A stretch of DNA of 45,715 nucleotides from Leidyana gryllorum EB-2025a (GCA_048772705.1 JBLWGC010000025.1:1-45715), one strand, 5' to 3'; shown: positions 30,401 through 40,300, counted from the first letter of the stretch. Numbers and translations are program-made. Notes: a model not told the origin generated them from the letters alone.

Positions 30401-30835
30401 AAACACCTACGAGGACTTAAGTGCACAAAACTGGGGGCTCGGAGAATCGGACCCTTCAGAGTGAAAGCCAAAATCCCGGGCGACGTGTATGAGCTTGAAT
30501 TACCACCGAACCTCAAGATACACAACCGATTCCACATCAGCAAACTCACCAGGTACCACGGAACCCCCAGCGCACAGCACGCACCGATCTACATTATGGA
30601 ATCAGTCATCGGAGAGAGAACAACAGAGAGCGGACTCGAGTGGCTGGTCAAATGGGACGGATACAGCAGAGAACAAGCTACGTGGGAACCATGGACAGTG
30701 CTGAACGAAGGAGATGCAACGGATCTTATCCTAGCTTTCAGAGCGGACTACAATGCGCGACCGGGAACAAGAACTCCGTACACCGAAGCCGAACTCCGCG
30801 GAGCCGACCTCAATTTTAGGGGGGGAGGAGTGTAA
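27449..30835 (+). CDS. pol: Pol of element B: PR-RT-RH-IN-chromodomain
   Basis: 1128 codons in the -1 frame relative to gag. Protease has LVDSGAELNLM near residue 58. Reverse transcriptase has KQGTQELRMVVNFR, DLRQGFHQIQI and YVDDLLIFS near 369. RNase H has TTDASNHAIGA, HERELLAIE and TDHKPL. Integrase has GGHMGSERTL, CSKCDICQKTK, SIDLLSLP, SDRDSRW and HPQTNGMVERA. The chromodomain has WLVKWDGYSR and ATWEPWTVL. It ends Gly-Gly-Val with the TAA donated by the 3' LTR. This frame looks whole. Confidence 0.95.
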   Translation: MTHPLPAQEQQAAATAGGGYGCFRALRAHDARQVGWTAAVHWQIGNTDTREFTTASVLVDSGAELNLMTPEVATTLRLRTREPKDEMIHGMGTATCTGDATAVVRTPSNEYGPMDFAIVQNRHYEVILGLPAIHGMSLVLGTNGAGNIVIAEGMTLRDRNLILSAQTNPVNVRKVKCTSGDEGWIEERFGHLFRDSLPLPPDRGFHNFQIHLKEGATPCARRPYTNRGNEAELRRQVAELLSTRKIEKSKSPWSAPCFLVPKQGTQELRMVVNFRDLNEATENYAYPTATTEENLSVLRGATVFSKIDLRQGFHQIQIEPRSRPLTSFVTPFGKYQYKVMPFGLRNAPCAFIALMTDVLDGYIGEFVVAYVDDLLIFSDTRENHRIHLEKVLERLDQHKLFPNPDKSAFFLSEVTFTGHRISATGIYPMETKIAYFRNLPPPDIVKRLKAEVCAMNFYARFIPSFAEKVKPFHHIAAKAAKPTDRVDWNEELRTKWADLTKAFNDETKLGLMNPELPLIVTTDASNHAIGATLEQVQDGQRLPLEFMSQALTPTQQAWPVHERELLAIERALNRWKHFLLTREFQVLTDHKPLATLARTRNVSDRVIRTLIKISQYPARIDYIRGQDNHLADLLSRPPERRCHAAIPDSASSFLLLMKRLSANMEPQEGQVKHAGLIYDDEGRVIVPPDRELRLKILEEAHASLLGGHMGSERTLKRVVSNFTWTGLSSDVREYCSKCDICQKTKTSNQRPLGLLHPIDPPDRPWQEVSIDLLSLPKDETSGMDCIFTIIDRLTRRVILIPCTKDISAADTAKLLIQHLVRPHGCPLIIISDRDSRWLSEVWEGMLDGLGTKLRPSTAFHPQTNGMVERAHRSVIQLLRAACQGLEEQWTDILPVIEMALNSTVNHSTGISPHEAETGEILRTPLTLAVPPPPNTANGMPLLQFERLQEIKDRITAAQTQQKQAADQRRSVGNFEVGDTVLLSTKHLRGLKCTKLGARRIGPFRVKAKIPGDVYELELPPNLKIHNRFHISKLTRYHGTPSAQHAPIYIMESVIGERTTESGLEWLVKWDGYSREQATWEPWTVLNEGDATDLILAFRADYNARPGTRTPYTEAELRGADLNFRGGGV

Positions 30836-31021
30836 GGTGAACATCTATCACCGGCGACCCGGAGGCCGGCCGGCACGTGGACCCGGAGACGGAGACAGGG
30901 AGAGTACAAACACGCACGTGTTTCAGTATTAGTTTTTTCGAGTGACTTACCTGCACAATGAACAACGAACTACAAAACCAGTCCATTAGCTCGGGACCAG
31001 CAGCGGAGAAGGCGGGTTACA
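30831..31021 (+). repeat. 3' LTR of element B
   Basis: 191 bp, identical by eye to 21645-21835, preceded by the purine tract GGGGGGGAGGAG. The ATGCT duplication follows at 31022-31026. Confidence 0.95.
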
Positions 31022-31804
31022 ATGCTCCCGAGTATACGGATTCTTCGGCCCCACTCCCCGTTTCTCCACGACCATAGCTCGTCCAACCTCCTGATCCCTC
31101 GGGCACATTGTCAAGGTAAGTGACACTGCTTCCGCCAGCGTGGTGGGGGCCCTGCCGCGGATTGCCATTTGCTCCATTCGTGGGAGTTTGCTGAGGTACA
31201 GTTCGATCAGATCTGGCTCTGGGATTGCTGTAATGCCCCGCCGATGCTGACGAAATGCCATGGCGAAGGCTCTGATGCGTCCGTTCTGGGGGGCCAGGGT
31301 AGCCAGTTTGGCGAGAGAGCCGCGTTTGTCGGTTTCGAATTCGCCGATGACCAGTTCCCTGAAGCTGTGCCACGTCATTCTGCGAATGTCCTGCCGAACC
31401 GCGTTGGCCCAGGCGGACGCCTCGCCTCGTAACGTGCCACAGGCCACTGTTGGCCAGTGCTGCTCGGGTAGGAGCGAGTTCCGGAAACAGTTTTCAAGCG
31501 TGTCCAAGTGGAGTCTGGGCTCGGTTCTGCCCTCGTAGGGCCCTGCCACCTGGATGGCCGTCCGTATCCAGGTCATGATACGTGATACCTGGTCAATGTC
31601 GCTGTGCTCTGACCCCTTGGCGTAAGTCACGTTGTCAACCTGCTTGTGCTTGGTGAAGCTAGGCTCGCCGGTTGTCGAAGGTTCTTTCTGGTCTTCTATG
31701 ACCTTGGGTGATCCGTCGTTGTCCGACGCACTGCTACCAGTATAACCTGGCGGTCCGTTCTCGTTGCCATCGAGATTGGTAAGTGATCTGCTACGTAATT
31801 CCAT
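31022..31804 (-). pseudogene. Element D gag, N-terminal and capsid-like part
   Basis: Frame from the LTR ATG (MELRSRSLTNLDG), Gly-Tyr at the LTR edge, Thr-Gly-Ser-Ser-Ala over the primer site, then MTWIRTAIQVAGPYEG, LHLDTLENCFRN, ACGTLRGEASAWANA and REHC just before the point where B is inserted. Family signature shared with B and E. Confidence 0.9.
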
Positions 31805-31896
31805 GTTTCTTAGGTGTGTGTTGTTCGTGTTCCCCCCGCGTCTCCGTGCCGGTGCCGGCCGGCATTGGAGACACAGAGATGCTGGTAAGCTGGACT
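31741..31896 (-). repeat. 5' LTR of element D (truncated)
   Basis: Its 156 bp match 17251-17406 of the other D LTR. The outer part (about 69 bp in the other copy) is missing, replaced at 31893-31897 by the start of the 2.8-kb tandem unit. GACT is shared at the joint. The primer site is at about 31727-31739 on the minus strand. Confidence 0.9.
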
Positions 31897-32808
31897 AGTT
31901 TGCCTGTAACCTTTGGTTCGGCGTTTCGGTCGGCTTCGATGGCTGTTGTGACTGCTGTTTGCTTTTGGATTATGTGGTTTATGTGCTTGTTTATCGCTGC
32001 ATTGTACTGTGTTTGCGTGTTCGCGAATGTTTAGCTTTCAATTCTCTACACGTTCCGGTTGCTGTAGCGTGCGCAAGTAAGGTCTGATGTGGTGTGTATT
32101 GTGCTAATAAAAGACTGTGACGATATAGTTGTGTTGCTTAGTATGTTGACAGGTATCGTGCTTGTTATGTATTGATTTGTGAGACTATATGAGCTGGAGA
32201 TGCATGATTGTATGAGTGTATGGCGTGTATTTTGGTAACTGTGCTGTGATGTGTAGTATGCTCAGTTTGCTAAAGTGAATGTGGAGCAACTTGGAAGGTT
32301 ATGTGTGAGTGATATTGGTTTAGATGGTTTGCCTGTTAGGCTGTGAGGGGTCTAGAGTGAGTCAGCGATTCGCTCGTTGATTGAGGAGTATTTGTAGACG
32401 TATAAAAGCTTGTAATGCTAGATATAGGGGGATCAATGAGATTCAGTTGAATTGAGAGTGTTGAGAAGAATGTCATGAGTCCAATGCGTATCGTGGATAT
32501 TATTTATCGGAGTGAATGGGAATTTGTAAGAATATGGGGATGGAGTCAAGTTATGCATAGGATTTGAGTGTTGATTCGGACGACATGAATTTGGCTAATG
32601 ATAGGTAGGTTAATAGGAGTATATTGACAATTGTGATGTAGTTCAAGGTGTGGTAAGAGGGTGGTGGTCAGTTGTTTGCTATAAAACATTGAGAGAGTGT
32701 ATATATGCTAAGAGTTATGAGTATTCGAATTGTTAGTGTACGAGCGGGATGATAAGGCTCATATGTAAGTTGAGTAATAGTGTGCGTGAAGAAGTATTGA
32801 TGGGGTGT

Positions 32809-32845
32809 GGGGAGCGCCCTTGTCGCTTCGCTCGGGCGCTTCCCC
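32809..32845. repeat. GC-rich hairpin in unit 1
   Basis: GGGGAGCGCCC and GGGCGCTTCCCC arms (one bulged base) around a loop of about 14 nt, in otherwise AT-rich DNA. Conserved exactly in unit 2. Confidence 0.8.
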
Positions 32846-33009
32846 GTACCCATTGTTTCTGTGAGATTTATTTATTGATGGAATAGTTAGCAACCTATCG
32901 TGAATGTGATAAGCAGAACGGACCAATTGCATCAATCTTGCGTGCAATTGCTCTGGAACGATATGTACGAGTTCAAACGACTTGTAGAGAAGTGTCATTT
33001 AAGTACCTA

Positions 33010-34206
33010 TCAAGTAGCAAAGAAGTGTGAAACAAGTGTCAAACAACTCGGAAACCAGTGTCAAACAAGGCAGGAACATGTTGCAAACAAGTGTCAAACA
33101 TGTCGCGAAGCAAGGGTCAAACCAAGTTCGCAACAAGTCTCAAACATGTTGCAAACAACTCGCAAACAAGTGTCAAAAGAGTAGCAAACATGTGGCAAAC
33201 AAGTGTGAAACAACTCGCAAACAAGTGTCAAACATGTATCAAACAAGTGTCAAGCATGTGGCAAACACGTGTAAAACAAGTGAGAAGCATGTGTGTAACA
33301 CGTGGCAAACAAGTAGCAAACAAGTGTCAAAGATGTCGCAAACAAGTAAGTAACAAGTGTGAAACATGTGGCAAACATGTAGCAAACAAGTGGCAAACAT
33401 GTGTCAAAGATGTCGCAAACATATCGCAAACAAGTGTCAAACGAGTGTCAAACAAGTGTGAAACATGTGGCAAACATGTAGGAAACAAGTGGCAAACATG
33501 TGTGTAACAAACACGTGGCAAACAAGTAGCAAAACAAGTGTCAAAGATGTGGCAAACATGTCGCAAACAAGTGTCAAACGAGTGTCAAACAAGTGTGAAA
33601 CATGTGGCAAAAAAGTGTTAAACATGTGGCGAAACAAGTGGTTTCAAACAAGTGTGTAAACACGTGGCAAAGAAGTGGCAAACAAGTGCCAAAGATGTGT
33701 CAAACGAGTGTCAAACAAGTGTCAAACGAGTGTGGCAAACGAAAGTGAAACATGTGGCAAACATGTAGGAAACAAGTGGCAAACAAGTGTGTAAAGGCGT
33801 GCCAAAGATGTCGCAAACATGTCGCAAACAAGTGTCAAACGAGTGTCAAACAAGTGTGGAACATGTGGGAAAAAAGTGTTAAACATGTGGTGAACAAGTC
33901 TCAACGGAGTTTCAAACAAGTGTTAAACATGTGGCAAAGAAGTGGCAAACACATGTCAAACGAGTAGTCAAACAAGTGTGAAATATGTGGCAGAAAAGTG
34001 TTTAACATGTGGCGAACAAGCCTCAACTGAGTGTCAAAGAAGTATGAAAGATGTGGCAACGAAGTGGCAAGCAAGTGTAAAGCATGTGGCAAACAAGTTT
34101 CAAAGAAGTATCAAACAAGTAGCAAGCAAGTAGCAAACAAGTAGGAAACAGGTAGCAAACAAGTGTCAAACATGTCGCAAACAAGTCTCGAACATGTTGC
34201 AAAGGG
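33010..34206. repeat. 12-bp minisatellite array 1
   Basis: About 100 degenerate copies of a 12-mer such as ACAAGTGTCAAA or ACATGTGGCAAA. Variation is concentrated at the A/T and G/K positions. The 12-mer has almost no stop codons in any frame, so spurious long frames appear on both strands as four-residue repeats. A frame beginning MNVISRTDQLHQS enters the array from the leader; I do not call it a gene. Confidence 0.92.
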
Positions 34207-34299
34207 TTATTGAAGGTGCTGCAAAGAGATGTGTAACACAAGTATCATCTGGTACAAGTTGCACACTGGTGACGAACTCTGCTTTTTTGAAAAATTTGG

Positions 34300-34470
34300 T
34301 AAGGGGTTAAGGATGACGACATGAAAAATTCCGATGAATTTGTAACGAGATAAGGATGACGACATGAAAAATTCCGATGAATTTGTAACGAGATAAGGAT
34401 GACGACATCAAAAAACACCGATAAACTTGTAACGAGATAAGGGTGACGACATCAAAAAAATGTAATAAAT
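34300..34470. repeat. Short direct repeats around GATAAGGRTGACGACAT
   Basis: Four copies at about 34305, 34349, 34392 and 34436, spaced about 43 bp, with TTTGTAACGA before three of them. Also seen at about 45579 and 45644. Absent from unit 2 at the matching place as far as I can see. Could be protein-binding sites or a remnant coding repeat (minus strand reads MSSxLSRYKF). Confidence 0.8.
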
Positions 34471-34729
34471 TTCGCTTAGAGCCACCCAATAACCTCAGTA
34501 GACGAGAAAGACGGTAGGGGAGACTGAGAATTACTCAATGAGATGTTAGCTGGGGCGTCACTGGATGCTGGTTGGGGCAGGTAGCGAATGGGGGTCAGTT
34601 GGCTGGGATTAAAACTGCACAACGGGGAGGTGAGGCTCTGGTCGCAAAGTGGCGAAGCTCCTTGGGGGCGTTCTGGGATGTGTGGGGATGAGGTGTGGGA
34701 ACTTACTTGGTGGGGGAACGTGCCAGACT
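34471..34729. other. G-rich tail of unit 1, no gene seen
   Basis: G/T-rich stretch with a diverged counterpart at about 36868-37030. Nothing coding recognised. Confidence 0.5.
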
Positions 34730-35643
34730 AGTTTGCCTGTAACCTTTGGTTCGGCGTTTCGGTCGGCTTCGATGGCTGTTGTGACTGCTGTTTGCTTTTG
34801 GATTATGTGGTTTATGTGCTTGTTTATCGCTGCATTGTACTGTGTTTGCGTGTTCGCGAATGTTTAGCTTTCAATTCTCTACACGTTCCGGTTGCTGTAG
34901 CGTGCGCAAGTAAGGTCTGATGTGGTGTGTATTGTGCTAATAAAAGACTGTGACGATATAGCTGTGTTGCTTAGTATGTTGACAGGTATCGTGCTTGTTA
35001 TGTATTGATTTGTGAGACTATATGAGCTGGAGATGTATGATTGTATGAGTGTATGGCGTGTATTTTGGTAACTGTGCTGTGATGTGTAGTATGCTCAGTT
35101 TGCTAAAGTGAATATGGAGCAACTTGGAAGGTTATGTGTGAGTGATATTGGTTTAGATGGTTTGTCTGTTAGGGTGTGAGGGGTCTAGAGTGAGTTAGCG
35201 ATTCGCTCGTTGATTGAGGGAGTATTTGTAGACGTATAAAAGCTTGTAATGCTAGATATAGGGGAATCAATGAGATTCAAGTTGAATTGAGAGTGTTGAG
35301 AAGAATGTCATGAGTCCAATGCGTATCGTGGACATTATGTATTGGAGTGAATGGGAATTTGTAAGAATATGCGGATGGAGTCAAGTTATGCATAGGATTT
35401 GAGTGTTGATTCGGACGATATGAATTTGGCTAATGATAGGTAGGTTAATAGGAGTATATTGACAATTGTGATGTAGTTCGAGGTGTGGTAAGAGGGTGGT
35501 GGTCAGTTGTTTGCTATAAAACATTGAGAGAGTGTATATATGCTAAGAGTTATGAGTATTCGAATTGTTAGTGTACGAGCGGGATGTTAAGGCTGATATG
35601 TAAGTTGAGTAATAGTGTGCGTAAAGAAGTATTGATGGGGTGT

Positions 35644-35680
35644 GGGGAGCGCCCTTGTCGCTTCGCTCGGGCGCTTCCCC
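35644..35680. repeat. GC-rich hairpin in unit 2
   Basis: Identical to the hairpin at 32809-32845. Confidence 0.8.
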
Positions 35681-35845
35681 GTACCCATTGTTTCTGTGAG
35701 ATTTATTTATTGATGGAATAGTTAGCAACCTATCGTGAATGTGATAAGTAGAACGAACCAATTGCATCAATCTTGCGTGCAATTGCTCTGGAACGATATG
35801 TACGAGTTCAAACGACTTGTAGAGAAGTGTCATTTAAGTACCTAT

Positions 35846-36869
35846 CAAGTAGCAAAGAAGTGTGAAACAAGTGTCAAACAACTCGGAAACCAGTGTCAAA
35901 CAAGGCTGGAACATGTTGCAAACAAGTGTCAAACATGTCGCGAAGCAAGGGTCAAACAAGTTCGCAACAAGTCTCAACATGTTGCAAACAACTCGCAAAC
36001 AAGTGTCAAAAGAGTAGCAAACATGTGGCAAACAAGTGTGAAACAACTCGCAAACAAGTGTCAAACATGTATCAAACAAGTGTCAAGCATGTGGCAAACA
36101 TGTGTCAAACAAGTGAGAAACATGTGTGTAACACGTGGCAAACAATTAGCAAACAAGTGTCAAAGATGTCGCAAACAAGTAACTAACAAGTGTGAAACAA
36201 GTGGCAAACATGTGTCAAAGATGTCGCAAACATATCGCAAACATATCCTAAACGAGTGTCAAACAGGTGTGAAACATGTGGCAACAAACAAGTGGCAAAC
36301 ATGTGTGTCACACGTGGCAAAAAAGTAGCAAAACAAGTGTCAAAGATGTCGCAAACAAGTGTCAAACGAGTGTCAAACAAGTGTGAAACATGTGGCAAAC
36401 ATGTAGGAAACAAGTGGCAAACGTGTGTGTAACACGTGGCAAACAAGTAGCAAAACAAGTGTCAAAGATGTCGCAAACATGTCGCAAACATGTCGCAAAC
36501 ATGTCGCAAACAAGTGTCAAACGAGTGTCAAACAAGTGTGGAACATGTGGCAAAAAAGTGTTCAACATGTGGCGAACAAGTCTCAACGGAGTTTCAAACA
36601 AGTGTTAAACATGTGGCAAAGAACTGGCAAGCAAGTGTAAAGCATGTGTCAAACGAGTGTCAAACAAGTGTGGAACATGTGGCAAAAAAGTGTTAAACAT
36701 GTGGCGAACAAGTCTCAACGAGAGTTTCAAACAAGTGTTAAACATGTGGCAAAGAATGTGGCAAGCAAGTGTAAAGCATGTGGCAAACAAGTTTCAAACG
36801 AGTGTCAAACAAGTGTGGAACATGTGGGAAAAAAGTGTTAAACATGTGGTGAACAAGTCTCAACGGAGT
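35846..36869. repeat. 12-bp minisatellite array 2
   Basis: Same 12-mer as array 1, about 85 copies, with internal higher-order duplications (a block of roughly 120 bp recurs near 36520-36640, 36640-36760 and 36790-36869). A frame of 197 codons from 35735 runs from the leader (MNVISRTNQLHQS) into the array. Its N-terminus matches the frame at 32900, but the two leave frame with each other inside the array. Confidence 0.9.
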
Positions 36870-37030
36870 TGGGGCAGGTGAATGGGGGTAGTTGCTGGGA
36901 TAAAAACTGCAATGGGGAGGTGAGCTTGTTGAGATTGGCAAGCTTGGGGGCTTCTGGATTGTGGGGATTATCGGGAAGGTGTTGGGAAAGAAGGTGGCAA
37001 CGAGGTGTGCTTGGGAACATCGGGGGGGAA

Positions 37031-37317
37031 GAAACAACTTGGGGAAGGTCGTTTGGGCTGATATGTGATTGGCAGACGATCACGAGTAAGCTAAGATTGA
37101 GCGACGATGCTCTCGATGGGTAGTTTGCTAGCGAAGAAATTGAAGTTTGAGTCTCATTTGGTTGCATCGGCTTGTCAGAGACGTAGAGAGTGCCTATCTC
37201 TATCTACGGTGAGATTCCCTAATCTGCTGCTATATCGTATATTTAAGGTAAGCGAGAGAGCTAGTCTAGAGCTCCTAATCAAATTCCTATTTCACTAAAA
37301 GTCGTTTCTGGTACCCC
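37031..37317. other. Spacer between unit 2 and the Rep-helicase gene
   Basis: No gene recognised. As the sequence downstream of the minus-strand Rep-helicase gene it should hold its 3' end. I saw no clear hairpin plus CTRR terminus. Confidence 0.4.
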
Positions 37318-40300
37318 CTAAGAACCCCCAAAAAACCTACGGTAATGGTCGGGCTCACCCTTGCGGGTTTCGCCGACCTGCACAACAGTTAGGCCCCATG
37401 CAAGATCGATAGGGTAGATTCGCTTATTCTTATGTAGCATCGGAGCAACTCGACATAGTTTGTTGCGATTGAGTTTGATCCACAAGTCGTGTTTGAGGGC
37501 TTTATGTAAATGGCCAATGCTTCCATTGGTGTAGCCTTTCTTGACGCTTATGTTGGTGGTTATCATGGTCTTGGCGTTGCGTTTGAGTATGAGTTGCGTC
37601 CACTTGTGTATGGTTCGTTTCGAGTTGGTTCTAGTGGATATTGTCTTGATAGTATATGAGGTTGTTACTTGAATGGGTGTGCCAGGCATATGTTGTACTC
37701 TCATCTTGTTATAGCGTGTCCTTTCTTCATTGTGACGGAATAGAACGAAAGGTAAGGTGTTGAGATCTTTATCAGTGCCTTTGTGAGCATCTACGAACTT
37801 GGTGATGGTGGATTTATCGCCGTGTTGAAGAGCTTCGAGGAAGTTAAGGAGATCTGGATCTCGTCCGTGTCGTACGTTATCGATGAGATCGAACCTTGTA
37901 AAGAGCTTTGTGAAGGATGGATCTTCATCAAGTGGAGTTGCTCTGACAGGTGGGAGCTGATCGAAGTCACCGAAGGCGATAATAGAGATTCCGCCATATG
38001 GTAGGCTCTTGCGAGAATCTGGTTTCGAGTTACCGAGGTTAGTTAACCCTAAGTTTAAGTCGCTTAGAAGCCGTGGCGCCACCATGGATATTTCATCGAT
38101 AAGGATCAATTCGACGTGTGACGCGTTGTTATGGAGTGTATTCCACGAGCGTGATTGTGTAGTGAGTACGCTTCCATGGTTCAAGCCAGCAAAATGATGA
38201 ATGGTTTGGCCGTTGATTAAATAGGCAGCCGTTCCTGTTGGTGCGATGACTTGGCACATGGGCTTGTCGAGGGTTGTCTTGCCCTCATTGGTATCAATGA
38301 CTTGGCAGATATGTCGTATCTTGTTGATGAGGAACGATTTTCCAGTGCCTCCTTTACCATGAATGAGCCATAACAGCTGTGAAGTCCTGCTTGTGTGGAT
38401 CCACTTGTAGAACTCTATGAGTACTCGAAACTGCGAGGTAGTAACGGTTGAGTTGGGGTCGAAGGAAAGGGTAGATTGAAGCTGATTTGTTGCGTCATGG
38501 TCATCGTCGTCATCATTGTCAGAGTCGTCCGAAGTTGGAATGTCGAATCCAGGATTGTTGAAATCGTCGTTGACGTGTTCTGGTTGATCATCTTCGTCAG
38601 GGGCGTTATCATCGTCGGTATCGTAGCAAATGGAATTTGGTTGCCATCGTGGTTCGTATGGCCGTGATTGATGAGCACGTTCAAGGATCTCTTGCTGAGT
38701 TTGCGGTGTGTAATCGTTGAAGCACAAGAGTTGATGGACGTCTCTCCAAGGTAAGAAGTAATAGGCGAGTGATTTGTCGTCGTCAGCTGGGGGTAATGTG
38801 GGTGGGTATTGGCCTGCGACAACTACGGGAGCTTGGCGACGTGTGAGATAAAGTTTCTTAGCCGGTGGAACTGTCATGGGTATGGATCCTGGTTGCCTCT
38901 TCGAAACGACATAGTCTCGCGTGAATTCAAATATGGTTAGAGATTCGAGCATGGAAGGACGATTGGCGTAAATCGTTGGGTATGGTGTAGGTAGTCGAAT
39001 CTTGGTTGCTTCATCAACAGATTGTGGGCGATGTATAGCGACCATGAAGTTGAAAGGCTTGAGATATACTGTGTTCCATGTGGTCGTTACTGGAAAGCGG
39101 CCTTGGCAGGTGAGTGTTGCTTCTTGTAGACTCAGGCGACGTGATAGGTTTAGGTCTTGTGTTTTGAATAGCGCTTGAGTCATTGTGCGAGTGTTATCGA
39201 ACGCATCTTCTTTGAGCAATGTGGGTTCGGACTTAGAGACGTACTTGGTGATATATTGGATTGCTTGGGCGATAGTTGTTACCGGAGAGATGTCCATGTT
39301 AGAGTTGGTGTATGGGAAGATGATGGGGTTGAAGTCGTTGATGTTGGCGTCCATAACACGTCTTTGGGCAAGATAGATAGGGGACGGAAGTGATTGTGCT
39401 ATCAGGCGATAGTAGGTTTCATGATTTGATATTCCGATGAGGGCGAGCCATTGATCGAATGTAAGTTGATCGAATTCCATGTGGGTGAACTCCATTGTTT
39501 TGTATTGGAGTCTTTTTTGCCAACTGTATACGATTGCTCTCGCAGCTCTTCTATCTTTGCTTTCCGTATGTGTTGGCAGTAGGAGTTTGCCTATGGGTGT
39601 AGGGAGTCGTGGAAAGCGCCATTTGCATGTATTGAGGGGTTTGAGATTCTTCTGACAACGTTGATAATGTGTATGGGTTTGAACGCGGCGTATCTCTTCG
39701 TCATCTGTCGATGCGAATATGATTTTGTTGAGGAACGTTTCCCATTCGAGAATTCTCCCCGCGCGTTCGCCCGGCGTGCACAACTCGAGTGGTTTAGGTG
39801 TATTTTTACACCATAGAAGGCAATGGGCGTGAGGAGTACCGCGTACTTGATACTCAATCCTCTCGTAGTGATGGTAGAGGGGGTAGCCGAGCGTAGTGAG
39901 ATGACGATTAAACTCTTGGAGGAGTAGTGGGAAGAGCTGGCCAGCAAACTCAGCAGTCAGTCCATAATCCTTGACGGTTCCGAGAGGAAAATCTTGAAGG
40001 CTATAGTAGTATTGAGTTTCTTGTAGGGTTGGATACTTGAAGAACAAATGGGGATCGGATAGTGAGATGGTAAGGAAGATTGACGGTACCCCAAATTGCG
40101 CAATCATGTTCTGAAGTTGATATCTGGAATTGACGAAATAAGGTGGAAAGGGCGGGATAGTGGCAAGAACGGTGCGAATCATCCGATGGTGTGATACATT
40201 CTTATTATTGCGAACCATGTCAACGAGTTCTCGTACAATTTCTCGGTCGAGTATCTTGCGAGTGGCTGTTGTGGACTCTAAGTGAGGTTCTGGGTCTTCA

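Larger units (their letters stand above)
21645..31021 (+). mobile_element. Chromovirus element B (host of E)
   Basis: Plus-strand Ty3/gypsy element, about 4.68 kb without E. Its 191-bp LTRs at 21645-21835 and 30831-31021 look identical. ATGCT duplications flank it (21640-21644 and 31022-31026). Gag is split by element E; pol looks whole. It is inserted in the knuckle region of D gag. Confidence 0.95.
17251..31896 (-). mobile_element. Chromovirus element D (host of B and of two solo LTRs)
   Basis: Minus-strand Ty3/gypsy element spread over 14.6 kb by insertions. Parts: truncated 5' LTR (31741-31896), gag first part (31022-31804), element B, gag end (21466-21644), solo LTR, pol body (18099-21193), solo LTR, chromodomain (17471-17730), 3' LTR (17251-17475). 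The shared 156 bp of its two LTRs look identical, so D is also young. Broken by three insertions and truncated at its 5' LTR. It lies in element C. Confidence 0.9.
31897..34729 (+). repeat. Tandem unit 1 (about 2.83 kb)
   Basis: Direct repeat of 34730-37030, starting AGTTTGCCTGTAACC. It holds an A/T- and G/T-rich leader of about 1.1 kb with AATAAA at 32106, a GC hairpin at 32809-32845, a 12-bp repeat array (33010-34206), four copies of GATAAGGRTGACGACAT-like motifs, and a G-rich tail (about 34580-34720). The leader is nearly identical between units and the tail is more diverged. No convincing gene. Head-to-tail arrangement, a hairpin and an internal minisatellite resemble non-autonomous Helitron relatives (HINE/DINE-1 type), but I did not find definite TC/CTRR ends. 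Confidence 0.75.
34730..37030 (+). repeat. Tandem unit 2
   Basis: Second head-to-tail copy. The leader is nearly identical to unit 1 (a few base changes and 1-bp indels), with AATAAA at about 34939, the same hairpin, a shorter 12-bp array, then a diverged tail without the 43-bp repeats. Very similar leaders with diverged arrays suggest recent duplication with fast array turnover. Confidence 0.8.

Noticed and set aside
33010-34206. Array resembling a CRISPR locus
   Set aside because: The period is 12 bp with no unique spacers and no cas genes; the DNA is eukaryotic. It is a minisatellite.
31897-37030. Units 1 and 2 as the two LTRs of a giant retroelement
   Set aside because: They are directly adjacent head-to-tail with no internal domain between them, and show no primer site or purine tract.
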